A stretch of 64,000 nucleotides of DNA from the NCBI RefSeq assembly GCF_001294335.1, contig NZ_LGKG01000163.1:1-64000 (forward strand). Direction: 5' to 3'. The stretch's first letter is position 1. Each line of letters begins with the position of its first letter. Shown piece after piece: positions 1 to 8,351 of the stretch. This stretch comes from Streptomyces chattanoogensis. GTDB taxonomy: Bacteria > Actinomycetota > Actinomycetes > Streptomycetales > Streptomycetaceae. Both the position numbers and the translations under genes were made by a program. A model generated the notes under the pieces. The model saw only the letters and a program-made list of their open reading frames with translations, made no database searches and was not told the DNA's origin.

Positions 1-239
1 TCACTCTGCCCCGCCGACTCATGACCCACATAGGTCCCCTCGGTGACGATCAGCCCCACACCCGCAGCCGCCCGACGCGCGTAATACGACCGCACATCCC
101 CACCAGGCACACCACCCGGCGAGAACATCCGCGTCATCGGCGCCATCACAATCCGGTTCGGGACGGTCAGGCCGTTCAACGCAACGGGCCGGGACAACAG
201 CTCGGCCGCACGGGAGGCGGGAGAAGTGGTGACGGTCAT
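1..239 (-). CDS. Old yellow enzyme family NADH:flavin oxidoreductase, N-terminal part (cut by window edge)
   Basis: Reading the minus strand from the ATG at 239 gives about 79 residues running off the left end. The segment VPNRIVMAPMTR near residue 26 is the hallmark first strand and FMN-binding loop of old-yellow-enzyme TIM barrels, and YYARRAAAGVGLIVTEGTYV near residue 52 is the next conserved block. Such enzymes reduce activated alkenes with NAD(P)H and FMN in the cytoplasm. The gene lies directly downstream of a MarR-family regulator on the same strand, a common arrangement for electrophile-responsive ene-reductases. The palindrome ATGTGCACAT at 268-277, just upstream of the start, could be an operator. 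Family assignment is firm; substrate is unknown because the active-site half lies outside the window. Confidence 0.85.
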   Translation of the reverse strand, partial: MTVTTSPASRAAELLSRPVALNGLTVPNRIVMAPMTRMFSPGGVPGGDVRSYYARRAAAGVGLIVTEGTYVGHESAGQS

Positions 240-267
240 GGGAGCGCTCCTCGCAGTACCGGACGGT

Positions 268-291
268 ATGTGCACATGCATTGATACATGC
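268..291. promoter_or_regulatory. Palindromic candidate operator upstream of the OYE gene
   Basis: A perfect 10-nt palindrome ATGTGCACAT (268-277) is followed by GCAT(N6)ATGC (278-291), about 30 bp before the ene-reductase start and just downstream of the MarR gene end. Position suggests a regulator-binding site; the regulator is not proven. Confidence 0.3.
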
Positions 292-371
292 CACTCAACC
301 ATCCGGTCGGCCGTCGCATTCCTCCCGTCCGGCGGACCGCGCCGTGACGCCCGACACACACCCAGAGGCCG

Positions 372-839
372 TCAGACGGAGACAGCCGGAAGTACCTGAC
401 CCAGCAAGCGCTGGAAGGAGCGCCGATCCTCTTCCCCGAGGCCTTCCAGTCCCGTGAGGTTGGACATCAGCTCGGAGCGGATCTGCCGAACCGTCTCCTC
501 ACCCTCCTCGGTCAGGATCACCCGCTTGACCCGCCGGTCAGAGGGGTCGGCCTCACGGCGCACCAGACCGCGCGCGGCCAAGCGGTCGACGATGCCGGTG
601 ACGTTCGAGGCGTCGCAGGCCAGCAGGTCGGCGAGGCTCCTCATCGGCATCGGCCGCCGCAGCAGGCCGAGCATTTTCCCCTGCATCAAGGTGAGATCAC
701 GTTCCGCGGCCACGGCCGCGAAATTCCGGTAGTAGAGCGCCGCGGCCTGCGCGAGCTGATCCATCAGCTGCATGGGCGTGGGCGTGGGATCCGATGGCGG
801 TGGATCCGATGGCGATGCGGGCGGCTTGGAGCGGGTCAT
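372..839 (-). CDS. MarR family winged-helix transcriptional regulator
   Basis: A 155-residue protein with the usual MarR layout: an N-terminal dimerisation helix, then a winged helix-turn-helix with SLADLLACDASNVTGIVDRL as the recognition region (about residues 67-86) and a wing containing DPSDRRVKRVILTEEG. The first 20 residues are Ser/Pro-rich, so translation could begin at the internal Met near residue 23 (MQLMDQL). It is transcribed toward the old yellow enzyme gene and away from the DJ-1/ALDH fusion gene, so it probably controls one or both. Many MarR proteins sense oxidants or phenolic ligands; no conserved sensory cysteine pattern is obvious here. Confidence 0.9.
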   Translation of the reverse strand: MTRSKPPASPSDPPPSDPTPTPMQLMDQLAQAAALYYRNFAAVAAERDLTLMQGKMLGLLRRPMPMRSLADLLACDASNVTGIVDRLAARGLVRREADPSDRRVKRVILTEEGEETVRQIRSELMSNLTGLEGLGEEDRRSFQRLLGQVLPAVSV

Positions 840-870
840 GGCCTCAGCCTAGGCGAGACTGCTTGACGTA

Positions 871-883
871 CTCAAATATTGAG
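871..883. promoter_or_regulatory. Candidate MarR operator (CTCAA-ATA-TTGAG)
   Basis: CTCAAATATTGAG has perfect 5-nt arms around a 3-nt spacer and lies about 30 bp upstream of the MarR gene start, in the divergent region shared with the DJ-1/ALDH fusion. AT-rich palindromes of this kind are typical MarR autoregulatory sites. Inference from position and symmetry only. Confidence 0.4.
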
Positions 884-949
884 GTCTACCGTCATCTCAT
901 TACTTGAAGAGTTCCACCATGCAGGCACTCAATCATGCAGGGATCGAAA

Positions 950-1013
950 CATGTAGGGGTTCACGCATGTAGAGGTTCACGCATGTAGGGGTTCACGCAT
1001 CCAGGGGTTCGAG
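950..1013. repeat. Four tandem 16-bp repeats in the divergent MarR/ALDH intergenic region
   Basis: The unit CATGTAGGGGTTCACG occurs at 950-965, with one mismatch at 966-981, again at 982-997, and in degraded form at 998-1013. It sits 100 bp upstream of the DJ-1/ALDH gene. It may be a simple tandem duplication or an array of regulator sites. Confidence 0.8.
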
Positions 1014-1113
1014 CTCTGGCGGCCACGGCTGTCCGCGCCGAGGCCCGACCGGCCCCGGATCCGCCCCGTACCACGCCACCACACATCGCAACACGTCGTT
1101 CAGGAGCACCACC

Positions 1114-3111
1114 ATGCCTTCCGCGCTCTTCGTCGTCACCGGCGCCGACCACTGGACCCTCGCCGACGGCACCCCGCACCCGACCGGCTACTGGGCCGAG
1201 GAACTCGCCGAGCCGCACCGGATCTTCCGCGAGGCGGGCTACGAGATCACCATCGCCACCCCCGGCGGTGTCCCCGCCCCCGTCGACCAGGGCAGCCTGA
1301 GCGCGGCGGCCAACGGCGGTGCGGAGCCCGCCGCCGCCATCGGCGCGTACCTCGACAGGATCCGCGAGGGACTCGATGCCCCGGCCAAGCTGGAGGACGT
1401 CGACCCGGACGTCTACGACCTGGTCTTCTACCCCGGCGGCCACGGGCCGATGGAGGACCTCGCGGTCAGCGAGGCCTCCGGCCGGATCCTCACCCGTACG
1501 CTCGACTCGGGCAAGCCGCTCGGTGTGGTCTGCCACGCCCCCGCCGCGCTCCTCGCCGCCCGCCGCGAGGACGGCAGCTGGCCGTTCGCCGGCTACCGGA
1601 TGACCTCCTTCACCAACGCGGAGGAAGCCGCGGTCGGTCTCGCCGACAAGGCCCCGTGGCTGGTCCAGGACCGCCTGGTCGAGCTCGGCGCCGACTTCGT
1701 CGAGGCCGCCCCCTTCACTCCGCACACCGTGACCGACCGCAACCTGTACACCGGCCAGAACCCGGGCTCCTCCGCGGCCCTGGCCCACACCCTCGTCGAC
1801 GCCCTCTCCACCGACCCCGCCACGGTGGTCTCCCGGCTGCGCAGCGCCTTCGACACCGGCCGCACCAAGCCGCTCGCCTGGCGCCTCGACCGGCTCGGCG
1901 CCCTGCGCGCGCTGCTCACCGAGCAGGCCGACGACCTCCTGGCCGCCCTGCACGCCGACCTCGGCAAGGGGCCCACCGAGGCCTACCGGACCGAAATCGG
2001 CTTCACACTCCACGAGCTCGACCACACCGTGCAGCATCTGGAGGAATGGCTGCGGCCGAAGCCGGCCGCGGTTCCCCAGGCCTTCCTCCCCGCCGATGCC
2101 CGGGTGGTCCGTGACCCGCTCGGCGTCGTACTGATCATCGCTCCGTGGAACTACCCGCTCCAGCTGGCCCTCGCCCCGCTGGTGGGTGCCCTGGCGGCCG
2201 GCAACACGGCCGTGGTCAAGCCCAGCGAACTGGCCCCGGCCACCTCGGCCGCGCTGGCCCGCCTGCTGCCCCGCTACCTCGGCCGGGACGCCGTGGCCGT
2301 CGTCGAGGGTGCCGTCGCCGAGACCACGGCATTGTTGGAGCAGCGTTTCGACCACATCTTCTACACGGGCAACGGCACGGTCGGCCGGATCGTCATGGCG
2401 GCCGCGGCCAAGCACCTCACCCCCGTCACCCTCGAACTCGGCGGCAAGAGCCCGGTCGTGGTCGAGCCGGGTGCCGATCTGACCGCCACCGCGCAGCGGA
2501 TCGTCCGTGGCAAGTTCCAAAACGCCGGCCAGACCTGCGTCGCCCCCGACTACATCCTCGCCATCGGCGACACCGCCGCGGAGCTCGAGGCGCAGCTGGC
2601 CGTCGCGGTCCGCGAGGCGTACGGCGACGATCCGGCGGCCGACCCCGAGTACGGACGGATCGTCAACGAGCGCCACTTCGACCGGCTCACCGCCCTGCTC
2701 GGCGCCGGACGCGTCGTCACCGGCGGCGACCACGACCGCGCCAGTCACTACCTCTCCCCCACCGTCCTCGCCGATGTCTCCCCGGACGCCCCGGTGATGC
2801 AGGCGGAGATCTTCGGCCCGATCCTGCCGATCATCACCGTGCCCGACCTCGATGACGCGATCGCCTTCATCAACAACCGCGACAAGCCGCTCGCGCTGTA
2901 TGCCTTCACCGACTCGGAGCGGACCAAGCAGCGTCTGACGGAGGAAACCTCCTCCGGTGCCCTCGTCTTCGGCCTCTCCGTCTCCCACCTGGCCGTGCCC
3001 GACCTCCCGTTCGGCGGCGTCGGGGAGAGCGGCATGGGCCGCTACCACGGTGAGTACTCCATCGACACGTTCAGCCACACCAAGGCCGTCCTCGACAAGC
3101 CGCTGAACTGA
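1114..3111 (+). CDS. Fusion protein: DJ-1/PfpI-type domain plus aldehyde dehydrogenase
   Basis: This 665-residue protein joins two enzymes normally encoded separately. Residues 1-232 are a DJ-1/PfpI (HchA-like) domain: Glu29/30 after GYW, YPGGHG at 106-111, and the nucleophile-elbow Cys140 in VVCHAP. Residues ~238-665 are a class-3-like NAD(P)+ aldehyde dehydrogenase: APWNYP at 343-348, catalytic-base Glu441 in ELGGKSP, catalytic Cys475 in AGQTCVAP, and an EIFGP block. The ALDH half is about 430 residues, the short form typical of fatty-aldehyde/coniferyl-aldehyde enzymes. All catalytic residues seem intact in both halves. DJ-1 relatives detoxify methylglyoxal or deglycate, so a combined reactive-aldehyde detoxification role is plausible (inference). 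The ATG at 1114 follows CAGGAGCACCACC, a good ribosome-binding site. Confidence 0.93.
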   Translation: MPSALFVVTGADHWTLADGTPHPTGYWAEELAEPHRIFREAGYEITIATPGGVPAPVDQGSLSAAANGGAEPAAAIGAYLDRIREGLDAPAKLEDVDPDVYDLVFYPGGHGPMEDLAVSEASGRILTRTLDSGKPLGVVCHAPAALLAARREDGSWPFAGYRMTSFTNAEEAAVGLADKAPWLVQDRLVELGADFVEAAPFTPHTVTDRNLYTGQNPGSSAALAHTLVDALSTDPATVVSRLRSAFDTGRTKPLAWRLDRLGALRALLTEQADDLLAALHADLGKGPTEAYRTEIGFTLHELDHTVQHLEEWLRPKPAAVPQAFLPADARVVRDPLGVVLIIAPWNYPLQLALAPLVGALAAGNTAVVKPSELAPATSAALARLLPRYLGRDAVAVVEGAVAETTALLEQRFDHIFYTGNGTVGRIVMAAAAKHLTPVTLELGGKSPVVVEPGADLTATAQRIVRGKFQNAGQTCVAPDYILAIGDTAAELEAQLAVAVREAYGDDPAADPEYGRIVNERHFDRLTALLGAGRVVTGGDHDRASHYLSPTVLADVSPDAPVMQAEIFGPILPIITVPDLDDAIAFINNRDKPLALYAFTDSERTKQRLTEETSSGALVFGLSVSHLAVPDLPFGGVGESGMGRYHGEYSIDTFSHTKAVLDKPLN

Positions 3112-3130
3112 CCACCCGCCTGCCGGCCCA

Positions 3131-3167
3131 CCCGCCGAACCCGCCGAACCCGCCGAACCCGCCGAAG
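3131..3167. repeat. 9-bp tandem repeat (CCGCCGAAC) between two genes
   Basis: About four copies of CCGCCGAAC fill the short gap between the DJ-1/ALDH stop and the next start. A coding role is unlikely; the last copy runs into the GAAGGAA ribosome-binding site of the following gene. Confidence 0.8.
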
Positions 3168-3177
3168 GAACGATGCC

Positions 3178-3987
3178 ATGACCACCTGGCACCCCGTCGA
3201 CCACCGCGCAGCCGTGGCGACCGAGACCGCCAAGTTCACCTCCGTGCTCAACGGGGCCGACCTGGCAACCCCTGTGCCCACCTGCCCCGACTGGACGCTG
3301 GCCGACCTGGTCAAGCACACCGGCAGCGTCCAGCGCTGGTTCTCGACCCTGTTGCACGCACGCATCCAAAGCCCCCCGCAGAGCCGCGAAGTCGACCTTC
3401 GGCTCCCGACGCGGACCGACGCCTACCCCGGCTGGCTGGACGAGAGCGCGGCCGTGGCCGCGGACGCGTTCGCAACCACCGACCCGGACCTGCCGATGTG
3501 GGCGTGGGGCGCCGACCACCATGCCCGCTTCTGGGCGCGCCGCATGCTTTTCGAGACCCTGGTGCACCGCGCCGACGCCGAGCTGACCCTCGGGCTCCGG
3601 CCCGCGATCGACCGCACACTCGCCGTCGACGGGATCGACGAGTTCCTCGTCAACCTGCCTTTCGCCACCTTCTTCGCGCCCAAGGTGGCCAACCTGCGCG
3701 GGACCGGCCAAACCATCCTCTTCCGCACCACCGATGCCAACGCCGCCTGGCTCGTCACCCTGCGCCCCGACGGCTTCGGGATCACCCCGGCCCACGCAAC
3801 AGCAGACACCACCGCGAACACCACTGGGAACATCACCACAGATATCACCACAGACGCTACTGTCCAGGCACCCGCAGCCGACCTCCTGCTGCTCCTCTAC
3901 GGCCGCCGGCAGCACACCAGCGACACCGTCGAGCACGAGGGCGACCAGGATCTGCTGTTGCGCTGGTTCGCCAACTCCGCCTTCTGA
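3178..3987 (+). CDS. Maleylpyruvate isomerase family mycothiol-dependent enzyme (MDMPI/DinB-like)
   Basis: A 269-residue protein with the N-terminal MDMPI signature CPDWTLADLVKHTG near residue 38 and the helical-bundle continuation HHARFWARRMLFETLVHRAD near residue 117, where His residues can bind the catalytic divalent metal. Members use mycothiol as cofactor or act as DinB-like thiol transferases in actinobacteria. It lies 66 bp behind the DJ-1/ALDH fusion on the same strand and is probably cotranscribed, which fits a thiol/aldehyde detoxification unit. The C-terminal third has a Thr/Asn/Asp-rich low-complexity insert (about residues 204-225, ADTTANTTGNITTDITTD), probably a loop expanded by repeat slippage. 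Confidence 0.82.
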   Translation: MTTWHPVDHRAAVATETAKFTSVLNGADLATPVPTCPDWTLADLVKHTGSVQRWFSTLLHARIQSPPQSREVDLRLPTRTDAYPGWLDESAAVAADAFATTDPDLPMWAWGADHHARFWARRMLFETLVHRADAELTLGLRPAIDRTLAVDGIDEFLVNLPFATFFAPKVANLRGTGQTILFRTTDANAAWLVTLRPDGFGITPAHATADTTANTTGNITTDITTDATVQAPAADLLLLLYGRRQHTSDTVEHEGDQDLLLRWFANSAF

Positions 3988-4044
3988 CAAGCCCTTGCCC
4001 CGCACTGGTGATTGCCGGTGTCCTGGTGGGGACGGGCGGCATCT

Positions 4045-4872
4045 TCAGGATGCGGTGTCGCCGATGAAGTCGAGCAGATCCTGGTTGACTGCATCGGCGT
4101 GGGTCATGAAGATGCCGTGCCCCGCTCCGGGGTACTCCTTGTAGGTGTTGTCCGGCACCAGCTTTTCCAGCCGACGCCCGGTGAGATCGATGAGGGCTGA
4201 GGCATCGGCGTCGCCGTGGATGATCAAAGTCGGAACCTGGAGCGCGGCGACCTCCTCGCGCAGATCGGTGCAGCACCCCGTCTTGATCACCTCGACGGCC
4301 GCCTTGGCCGAGCAGTCGAGGCACCTCTGCACGGTCCACTCCATGAGCTCGGTGGAAATCTTGTTGCCCAGGTGCGTCGCGAAGAACGCCTGTGCATTCT
4401 GGGCCATCCACCTCGGGCGGTCTCGGGTCCGCTCCGCCAGCAGGGCGTCGAAGACGTTCCGGTCGATCCCCTCCGGGTTGTCCGGCGCCCAGACCATCAG
4501 TGGTGCGGTGACCGAGATCAGCACCACCCGGCTCACCCGGTCGTAGCCGTGGCGGGACAGGTAACGGATCACCTCCCCACCACCCATCGAGTGCGCCACC
4601 AGGGTCACCTCGCGGAGGTCGAGGTGACCGAGCAGCGCCGCGAGATCGTCGGCGAGGGTGTCGTAGTCGAAGCCGTGGCCGACCCAGTCCGAGCGGCCGT
4701 GCCCTCGCTTGTCGAAGGCGATGCAGCGCAGGCCCCGTTCGGACAGCGGCAGCATCTGGAACTCCCATGAGCTGCTGCTGAGCCAGGCCCCGGCCACGAA
4801 CACCACTGGCTTGCCCTGTCCCCAGTCGGTGTAGAACAGGCTTGTCCTGTCGGAACCTTCGAAGTACGGCAT
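4045..4872 (-). CDS. Alpha/beta-fold hydrolase, non-heme chloroperoxidase type
   Basis: A 275-residue alpha/beta hydrolase. Visible features are the nucleophile elbow HSMGGG (Ser95), the acid in HGDAD (Asp223), and the catalytic His252 in GAGHG, spaced as in cofactor-free haloperoxidases and related esterases. FDKRGHGRSD near residue 53 is the typical strand after the oxyanion region. No signal peptide, so cytoplasmic. It stands alone, convergent with the isomerase-family gene upstream. The substrate cannot be told from sequence; perhydrolase/haloperoxidase activity is known for the family but often incidental. Confidence 0.88.
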   Translation of the reverse strand: MPYFEGSDRTSLFYTDWGQGKPVVFVAGAWLSSSSWEFQMLPLSERGLRCIAFDKRGHGRSDWVGHGFDYDTLADDLAALLGHLDLREVTLVAHSMGGGEVIRYLSRHGYDRVSRVVLISVTAPLMVWAPDNPEGIDRNVFDALLAERTRDRPRWMAQNAQAFFATHLGNKISTELMEWTVQRCLDCSAKAAVEVIKTGCCTDLREEVAALQVPTLIIHGDADASALIDLTGRRLEKLVPDNTYKEYPGAGHGIFMTHADAVNQDLLDFIGDTAS

Positions 4873-5084
4873 GAGCGAGTCCTTCCTGGACGAGAGGTGT
4901 TACGGCAACGTGGCAACTCTCGTCCACCGGAGATCACGCCGTCGATTACTCCCGACGTAATGAGCAGCGCGGGCACCCCAGGCAAGATCCGCCGGACCGC
5001 TCTCCCTCGTGGGCCTGGGCTCGCTCTCAGGGCGAGCCCAGGGGCCACGGCAGCATCGCTCGTCGCTCGTCGCTCAGGGGTCGG

Positions 5085-5124
5085 GCGGTCAGGCGGTCAG
5101 GCGGTCAGGCGGTCAGGCGGTCAG
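5085..5124. repeat. Five perfect 8-bp tandem repeats overlapping the lipoprotein stop codon
   Basis: GCGGTCAG is repeated exactly five times. On the minus strand every copy contains TGA, and because the period is 8 the array closes all three reading frames. The stop codon of the neighbouring lipoprotein (5113-5115) lies inside the array. Confidence 0.9.
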
Positions 5125-5730
5125 GCCGAGGCTCTTCTTGGCCAGCTCGAACGCCGGCAGCATCGCCTTGTGCTCGTCTGCGTCGAACCCTCCAAGATGG
5201 ATGACCACGCCACCGTGCTTGGTCATCACGGCCAACGCGCGTTCCGGCCTGACTACACCGGCGGCCAGGTCGGTGACGGTGTAGCTGGCCTCAGTAACGG
5301 GCAGGCCACCGGCCTTGGCCTCGCGGAACTTGACGTTGCTCTCGAAGTTCTCGGCGGCGACGAACTTCTTCATCAGGGCGCGGGATGTGCCGCCGGGCGC
5401 GGCCGCGCCCTTGGTACCGGACCACACGGTGAGGAAGCCGATGTGCCCGGCGGGCTTGGCGTCGAGCTCGCAGGCGGGCGTGAGCGGCCCCTGATGTCCG
5501 AGCGGGCCCATCTGGTCCACCGTCGCCTGCGTGATGGCCTCCGCCTTCCAGGACGTCGCGAGGATGAAGTGCACGGGCAGTTCGCACGCCGTGCCCTTGT
5601 CGCCGAGCTTCTTCTCGGGCGCCTTGTGCTTCTTGCCCCCGCCCCCGCCGTCGCCCCCACCGAACGAACAGCCACTGAGCACGCTCACCGCGACGACCGC
5701 AGCCACCGCGGCCTGCGACACCTTGCGCAT
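5113..5730 (-). CDS. Putative secreted lipoprotein
   Basis: A 205-residue protein with a type II signal peptide: positively charged MRKV, a hydrophobic stretch AAVAAVVAVSV, and the lipobox LSGC with Cys21 as lipidation site. A Gly-rich and then Lys-rich linker (about 23-42) leads to a single compact domain with no motif I recognise. It would be anchored on the outer face of the membrane after lipidation. Two further cysteines (about 49 and 87) could form a disulfide. The gene stands alone and its 3' end is inside an 8-bp tandem repeat. Function unknown. Confidence 0.82.
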   Translation of the reverse strand: MRKVSQAAVAAVVAVSVLSGCSFGGGDGGGGGKKHKAPEKKLGDKGTACELPVHFILATSWKAEAITQATVDQMGPLGHQGPLTPACELDAKPAGHIGFLTVWSGTKGAAAPGGTSRALMKKFVAAENFESNVKFREAKAGGLPVTEASYTVTDLAAGVVRPERALAVMTKHGGVVIHLGGFDADEHKAMLPAFELAKKSLGLTA

Positions 5731-6190
5731 TCCGGAAATCCCCCACTGTTGAGTATTGAAGTTCAGAAAATTCGCCGCAGCTTATACGACAAGTTCGATC
5801 TCGAACCACATCTCTCTTCCGGTCTCTTCCGATATCGCAGGGACGGGAGTGCCCGTCCCACCCCGACCGACAGCCCGGAAACCGTCGCCCGCTCGCGTCC
5901 TGGTTCTTTGGTGATGGCAGCGTCGGGCTGCTGCTTGGTGTCGTCTTCGCCAGGAGCCACCGGGCCTCTGCCACGGCGAGGCACGTACGAGGGCCCTGCA
6001 ATGGCCTGGTCAGCTACCCAACCTCGGGGGTAGTCGTCATGCACGCCTTGGGACCACCCGAGGGAAGGCCCGCCACGCGATCGTCTCGGCGTCATCGGCC
6101 CTACTCGTATGCCCATGTCGAGCGTGCAAGCCGCTTCCCGAGCCTATGATTCAGCTGACATTGAGCCATCGAGGAGCGGGGGCCTGCCTG
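5731..6190. other. Intergenic region, no gene recognised
   Basis: About 460 bp between the divergent lipoprotein and dienelactone-hydrolase-like genes. The ORFs here have poor codon bias and no recognisable motifs; the region should contain both promoters. Confidence 0.5.
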
Positions 6191-6922
6191 ATGACTGGTC
6201 AGTGGGAGATACTCGGCGAAGCGGGCGGCATCGAGGCGTATGTGCACCGCCCGGAGGGTGAGGTGCGGGGCGCGGTGGTGGTCTGCTCCGAGCTGTACGG
6301 AGTGAACGCCTACGTCCGCGACACCTGCGCAGAGTTGGCGACGGCCGGGTACGTTGCACTGGCCCCCGACTACTACTGGCGCAACGCTCGTCGCACCGAG
6401 CTCGGGTACTCGGCCGAAGAGCGCGAGGACGGCCTGGTACTGATGCGCGCGCTGGACCGGGACGAGTTGGTGGCTGATGCGTCGGCGGCACTGTCGGAGG
6501 CGCGCGCGGAAGCCGGGGAGCGGGGCGTGGCCTTCCTCGGGCTGAGCATGGGCGGACACATCGCGGTGCGGGCGGCGACCGCGCTGCGCTTCGAGTTGGC
6601 GGCCGTCTTCTACCCGGGGTGGCTGCTGAACAGCGGCTTCCCGCTGGTTGGCCCGGTGCCCCCGTTGGAGACCAGCGAGCGGATCGCCGCGGGCGGCGCC
6701 TTCCTGCTGGGGTTCCGCGGCGAGCTGGACCACATCATCCTGGCCGAGGAGTGGGAGCAGGCCGAGCAGCAGCTCACCGAGGCCAAAGTGCCGCACGAGC
6801 TGGTGACGTACCCGGGAGCCCGGCACGGTTTCGCCTGCGCAGACCGCCCCGAGGACTACGATCCGCAGGCCGGCGCGGATGCCTGGCGGAAAGTCTACGC
6901 CGCCTTGGAATCGCACCTCTAG
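6191..6922 (+). CDS. Dienelactone hydrolase family protein (Ser nucleophile)
   Basis: Starting at ATG 6191 (preceded by GGAGCGGGGG) gives 243 residues; an upstream in-frame ATG at 6146 would add 15 residues unlike the family. The fold is that of dienelactone hydrolases: EAYVHRPEG near the start, VVCSELYGVNAYVRD, APDYYW, the elbow GLSMGG, and GARHGFA carrying the catalytic His. Classical dienelactone hydrolases use Cys in GxCxGG; here the position is Ser, so a more general esterase is likely. Cytoplasmic; no operon partner. Confidence 0.87.
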   Translation: MTGQWEILGEAGGIEAYVHRPEGEVRGAVVVCSELYGVNAYVRDTCAELATAGYVALAPDYYWRNARRTELGYSAEEREDGLVLMRALDRDELVADASAALSEARAEAGERGVAFLGLSMGGHIAVRAATALRFELAAVFYPGWLLNSGFPLVGPVPPLETSERIAAGGAFLLGFRGELDHIILAEEWEQAEQQLTEAKVPHELVTYPGARHGFACADRPEDYDPQAGADAWRKVYAALESHL

Positions 6923-7397
6923 CCTCGCGCCTTTTCTAGGAGCGGTTGTCCGACCGGTGATCACGTACGCAGAAAGCTCCTCTGACCAGCGAGAATGAGG
7001 ATTAATGAGGAGTACTGAGGATTCTTGAGGTACTTGTTCCCGCCACCGTCGGGGGCGTTCGCCGGAGCGAGCAAAGGCGGGCGGCCGGCCAGCCCGAACA
7101 CCCAGCGATCACGCACTCGGACGTTCCCGTGACGAGCTGAGCACGAAGGTGCACCCGGCCAGGGAGGGACAACCAAGCACGCCCCCTCTCCCTCTCCCTC
7201 GTCCTCACCACGGACCTGCCGGTGACGCGCCGACCTGCGATCCGCCATGACACGAATCATCGAAATGGCTGCCTGAGCTGGTCGGTTTCGTTTAGGGCAT
7301 GGCGGTGGCGGATGCGGGATTGCGTTCGTGGTCTGCTCAACCCTGTCTGTTGGATCACTGGATCAACCCGCGCCGACTGGTTGTAGCCTCGGCTCCT
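6923..7397. other. Intergenic region, no gene recognised
   Basis: About 475 bp. It includes an AT-richer stretch (6990-7030) with repeated GAGGA(T/G) motifs. An upstream extension of the next ORF to 7299 lacks a ribosome-binding site and family-like residues. I see no gene. Confidence 0.5.
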
Positions 7398-7895
7398 ATG
7401 AGTTGGCTGCCTGACGACTTCGTCCACCCCGTCAATGTGCCCGTGCCCAACACCACGCTTCACCTACGGCCGATCCGGGAGGCGGACACCGCGCTCGACT
7501 ACCCCGCCGTGATGGGCTCTCGGGAGCGCTTGTGGGAGATCTTCGGCCCGGCCTGGGCTTGGCCCAAGGAGACGATGACCTATGAAGAGGACCGCATCGA
7601 CTTGCTGCGGCACGAGAAGGAGATAGCCGCGCACCAGTCGTTCAACTACGCACTGCTGGACGAGGAGGAGACGGCGATCCTCGGCTGCGTCTACATCGAC
7701 CCGCCCGAACGCACCGGCTCCGACGGAGAGGTCTCCTGGTGGGTGGTGGACGACCTCGTCGGAGGCGAGGCAGAACGGGCGCTCGACGCGCTGGTGCCGC
7801 AGTGGATCGCCGCCGACTGGCCCTTCCAGCAGCCCCGTTATCTGGGCCGCGGCATTACCTGGCAGGACTGGCTCGCGCTGCCGCGCGCCTCGTGA
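7398..7895 (+). CDS. GNAT family N-acetyltransferase
   Basis: From ATG 7398 the product is 165 residues. It has a GNAT-like layout with LRPIREADTALDYPAVMGS at the N-terminus, the beta-4 segment ETAILGCVYIDPPE, and SDGEVSWWVVDD, but the usual R/Q-x-x-G-x-G/A loop is weak (VGGEAERALDAL), so acetyl-CoA binding may be atypical. Homologues in Streptomyces are annotated only as GNAT or hypothetical proteins. Single gene followed by transposase debris. Confidence 0.75.
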   Translation: MSWLPDDFVHPVNVPVPNTTLHLRPIREADTALDYPAVMGSRERLWEIFGPAWAWPKETMTYEEDRIDLLRHEKEIAAHQSFNYALLDEEETAILGCVYIDPPERTGSDGEVSWWVVDDLVGGEAERALDALVPQWIAADWPFQQPRYLGRGITWQDWLALPRAS

Positions 7896-7932
7896 CACGC
7901 CCGAGTCGATGCCTGAATCGTGCCGTTAAGGA

Positions 7933-8345
7933 TTGTCTGATCGTTGTGTGGATGTGCCGTTGACGGATGCCCAGTGGGCGTGGATCGAGCCGTTCCTCCC
8001 TGACCGGACGCCGCGCCGCAGCAGCCGTGGCGCGATCGCATGGACGTACCAAACCGGCGCGCAGCGGCGGCGCCCTCCTCCGGAGTACGGGTCCTCGAAC
8101 GGCGTCTACGCCCGGCTGCACAACTGGGCTGTCCACGGGACTTGGCAGAGGAGGGCGTTCACCGCGTCGGTGTCCCGAGCGGATGCCGAGGATGAGCTCG
8201 AGCCGATCCACGCCGTCGGCGCCTGGTCCTGCTCGTCTCCCCGGGTCAGTCAGGCGACGCCCCGCACCTCCCGCTGTTGATGGACGCCCTGCGGGTGCCG
8301 CGCCCGGTCGGACGCCCGCGCACCAGCGGCGGTGCTCGCGGGTAG
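7933..8345 (+). pseudogene. Decayed IS5-family transposase
   Basis: The N-terminal segment VPLTDAQWAWIEPFLPDRTP is the classic start of IS5-group transposases, followed by AIAWTYQTG, NGVYARLHNWAVHGTW and DAEDELEPIHAVGAWS. About 15 residues are deleted after DRTP. After about 8210 the frame is lost: LVLLVSPGQSGDAPHLPLL and MDALRVPRPVGRPRTSGG, which belong to the middle of the same transposase, appear in a second frame ending at TAG 8343-8345. The DDE catalytic C-terminus is missing. Not functional. Confidence 0.82.
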
Positions 8346-8351
8346 GCATAT

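Noticed and set aside
961..4005. 1014-codon open frame on the minus strand
   Set aside because: Antisense shadow of the DJ-1/ALDH and isomerase-family genes; Gly/Val/Arg-rich sequence without motifs, caused by high third-position GC.
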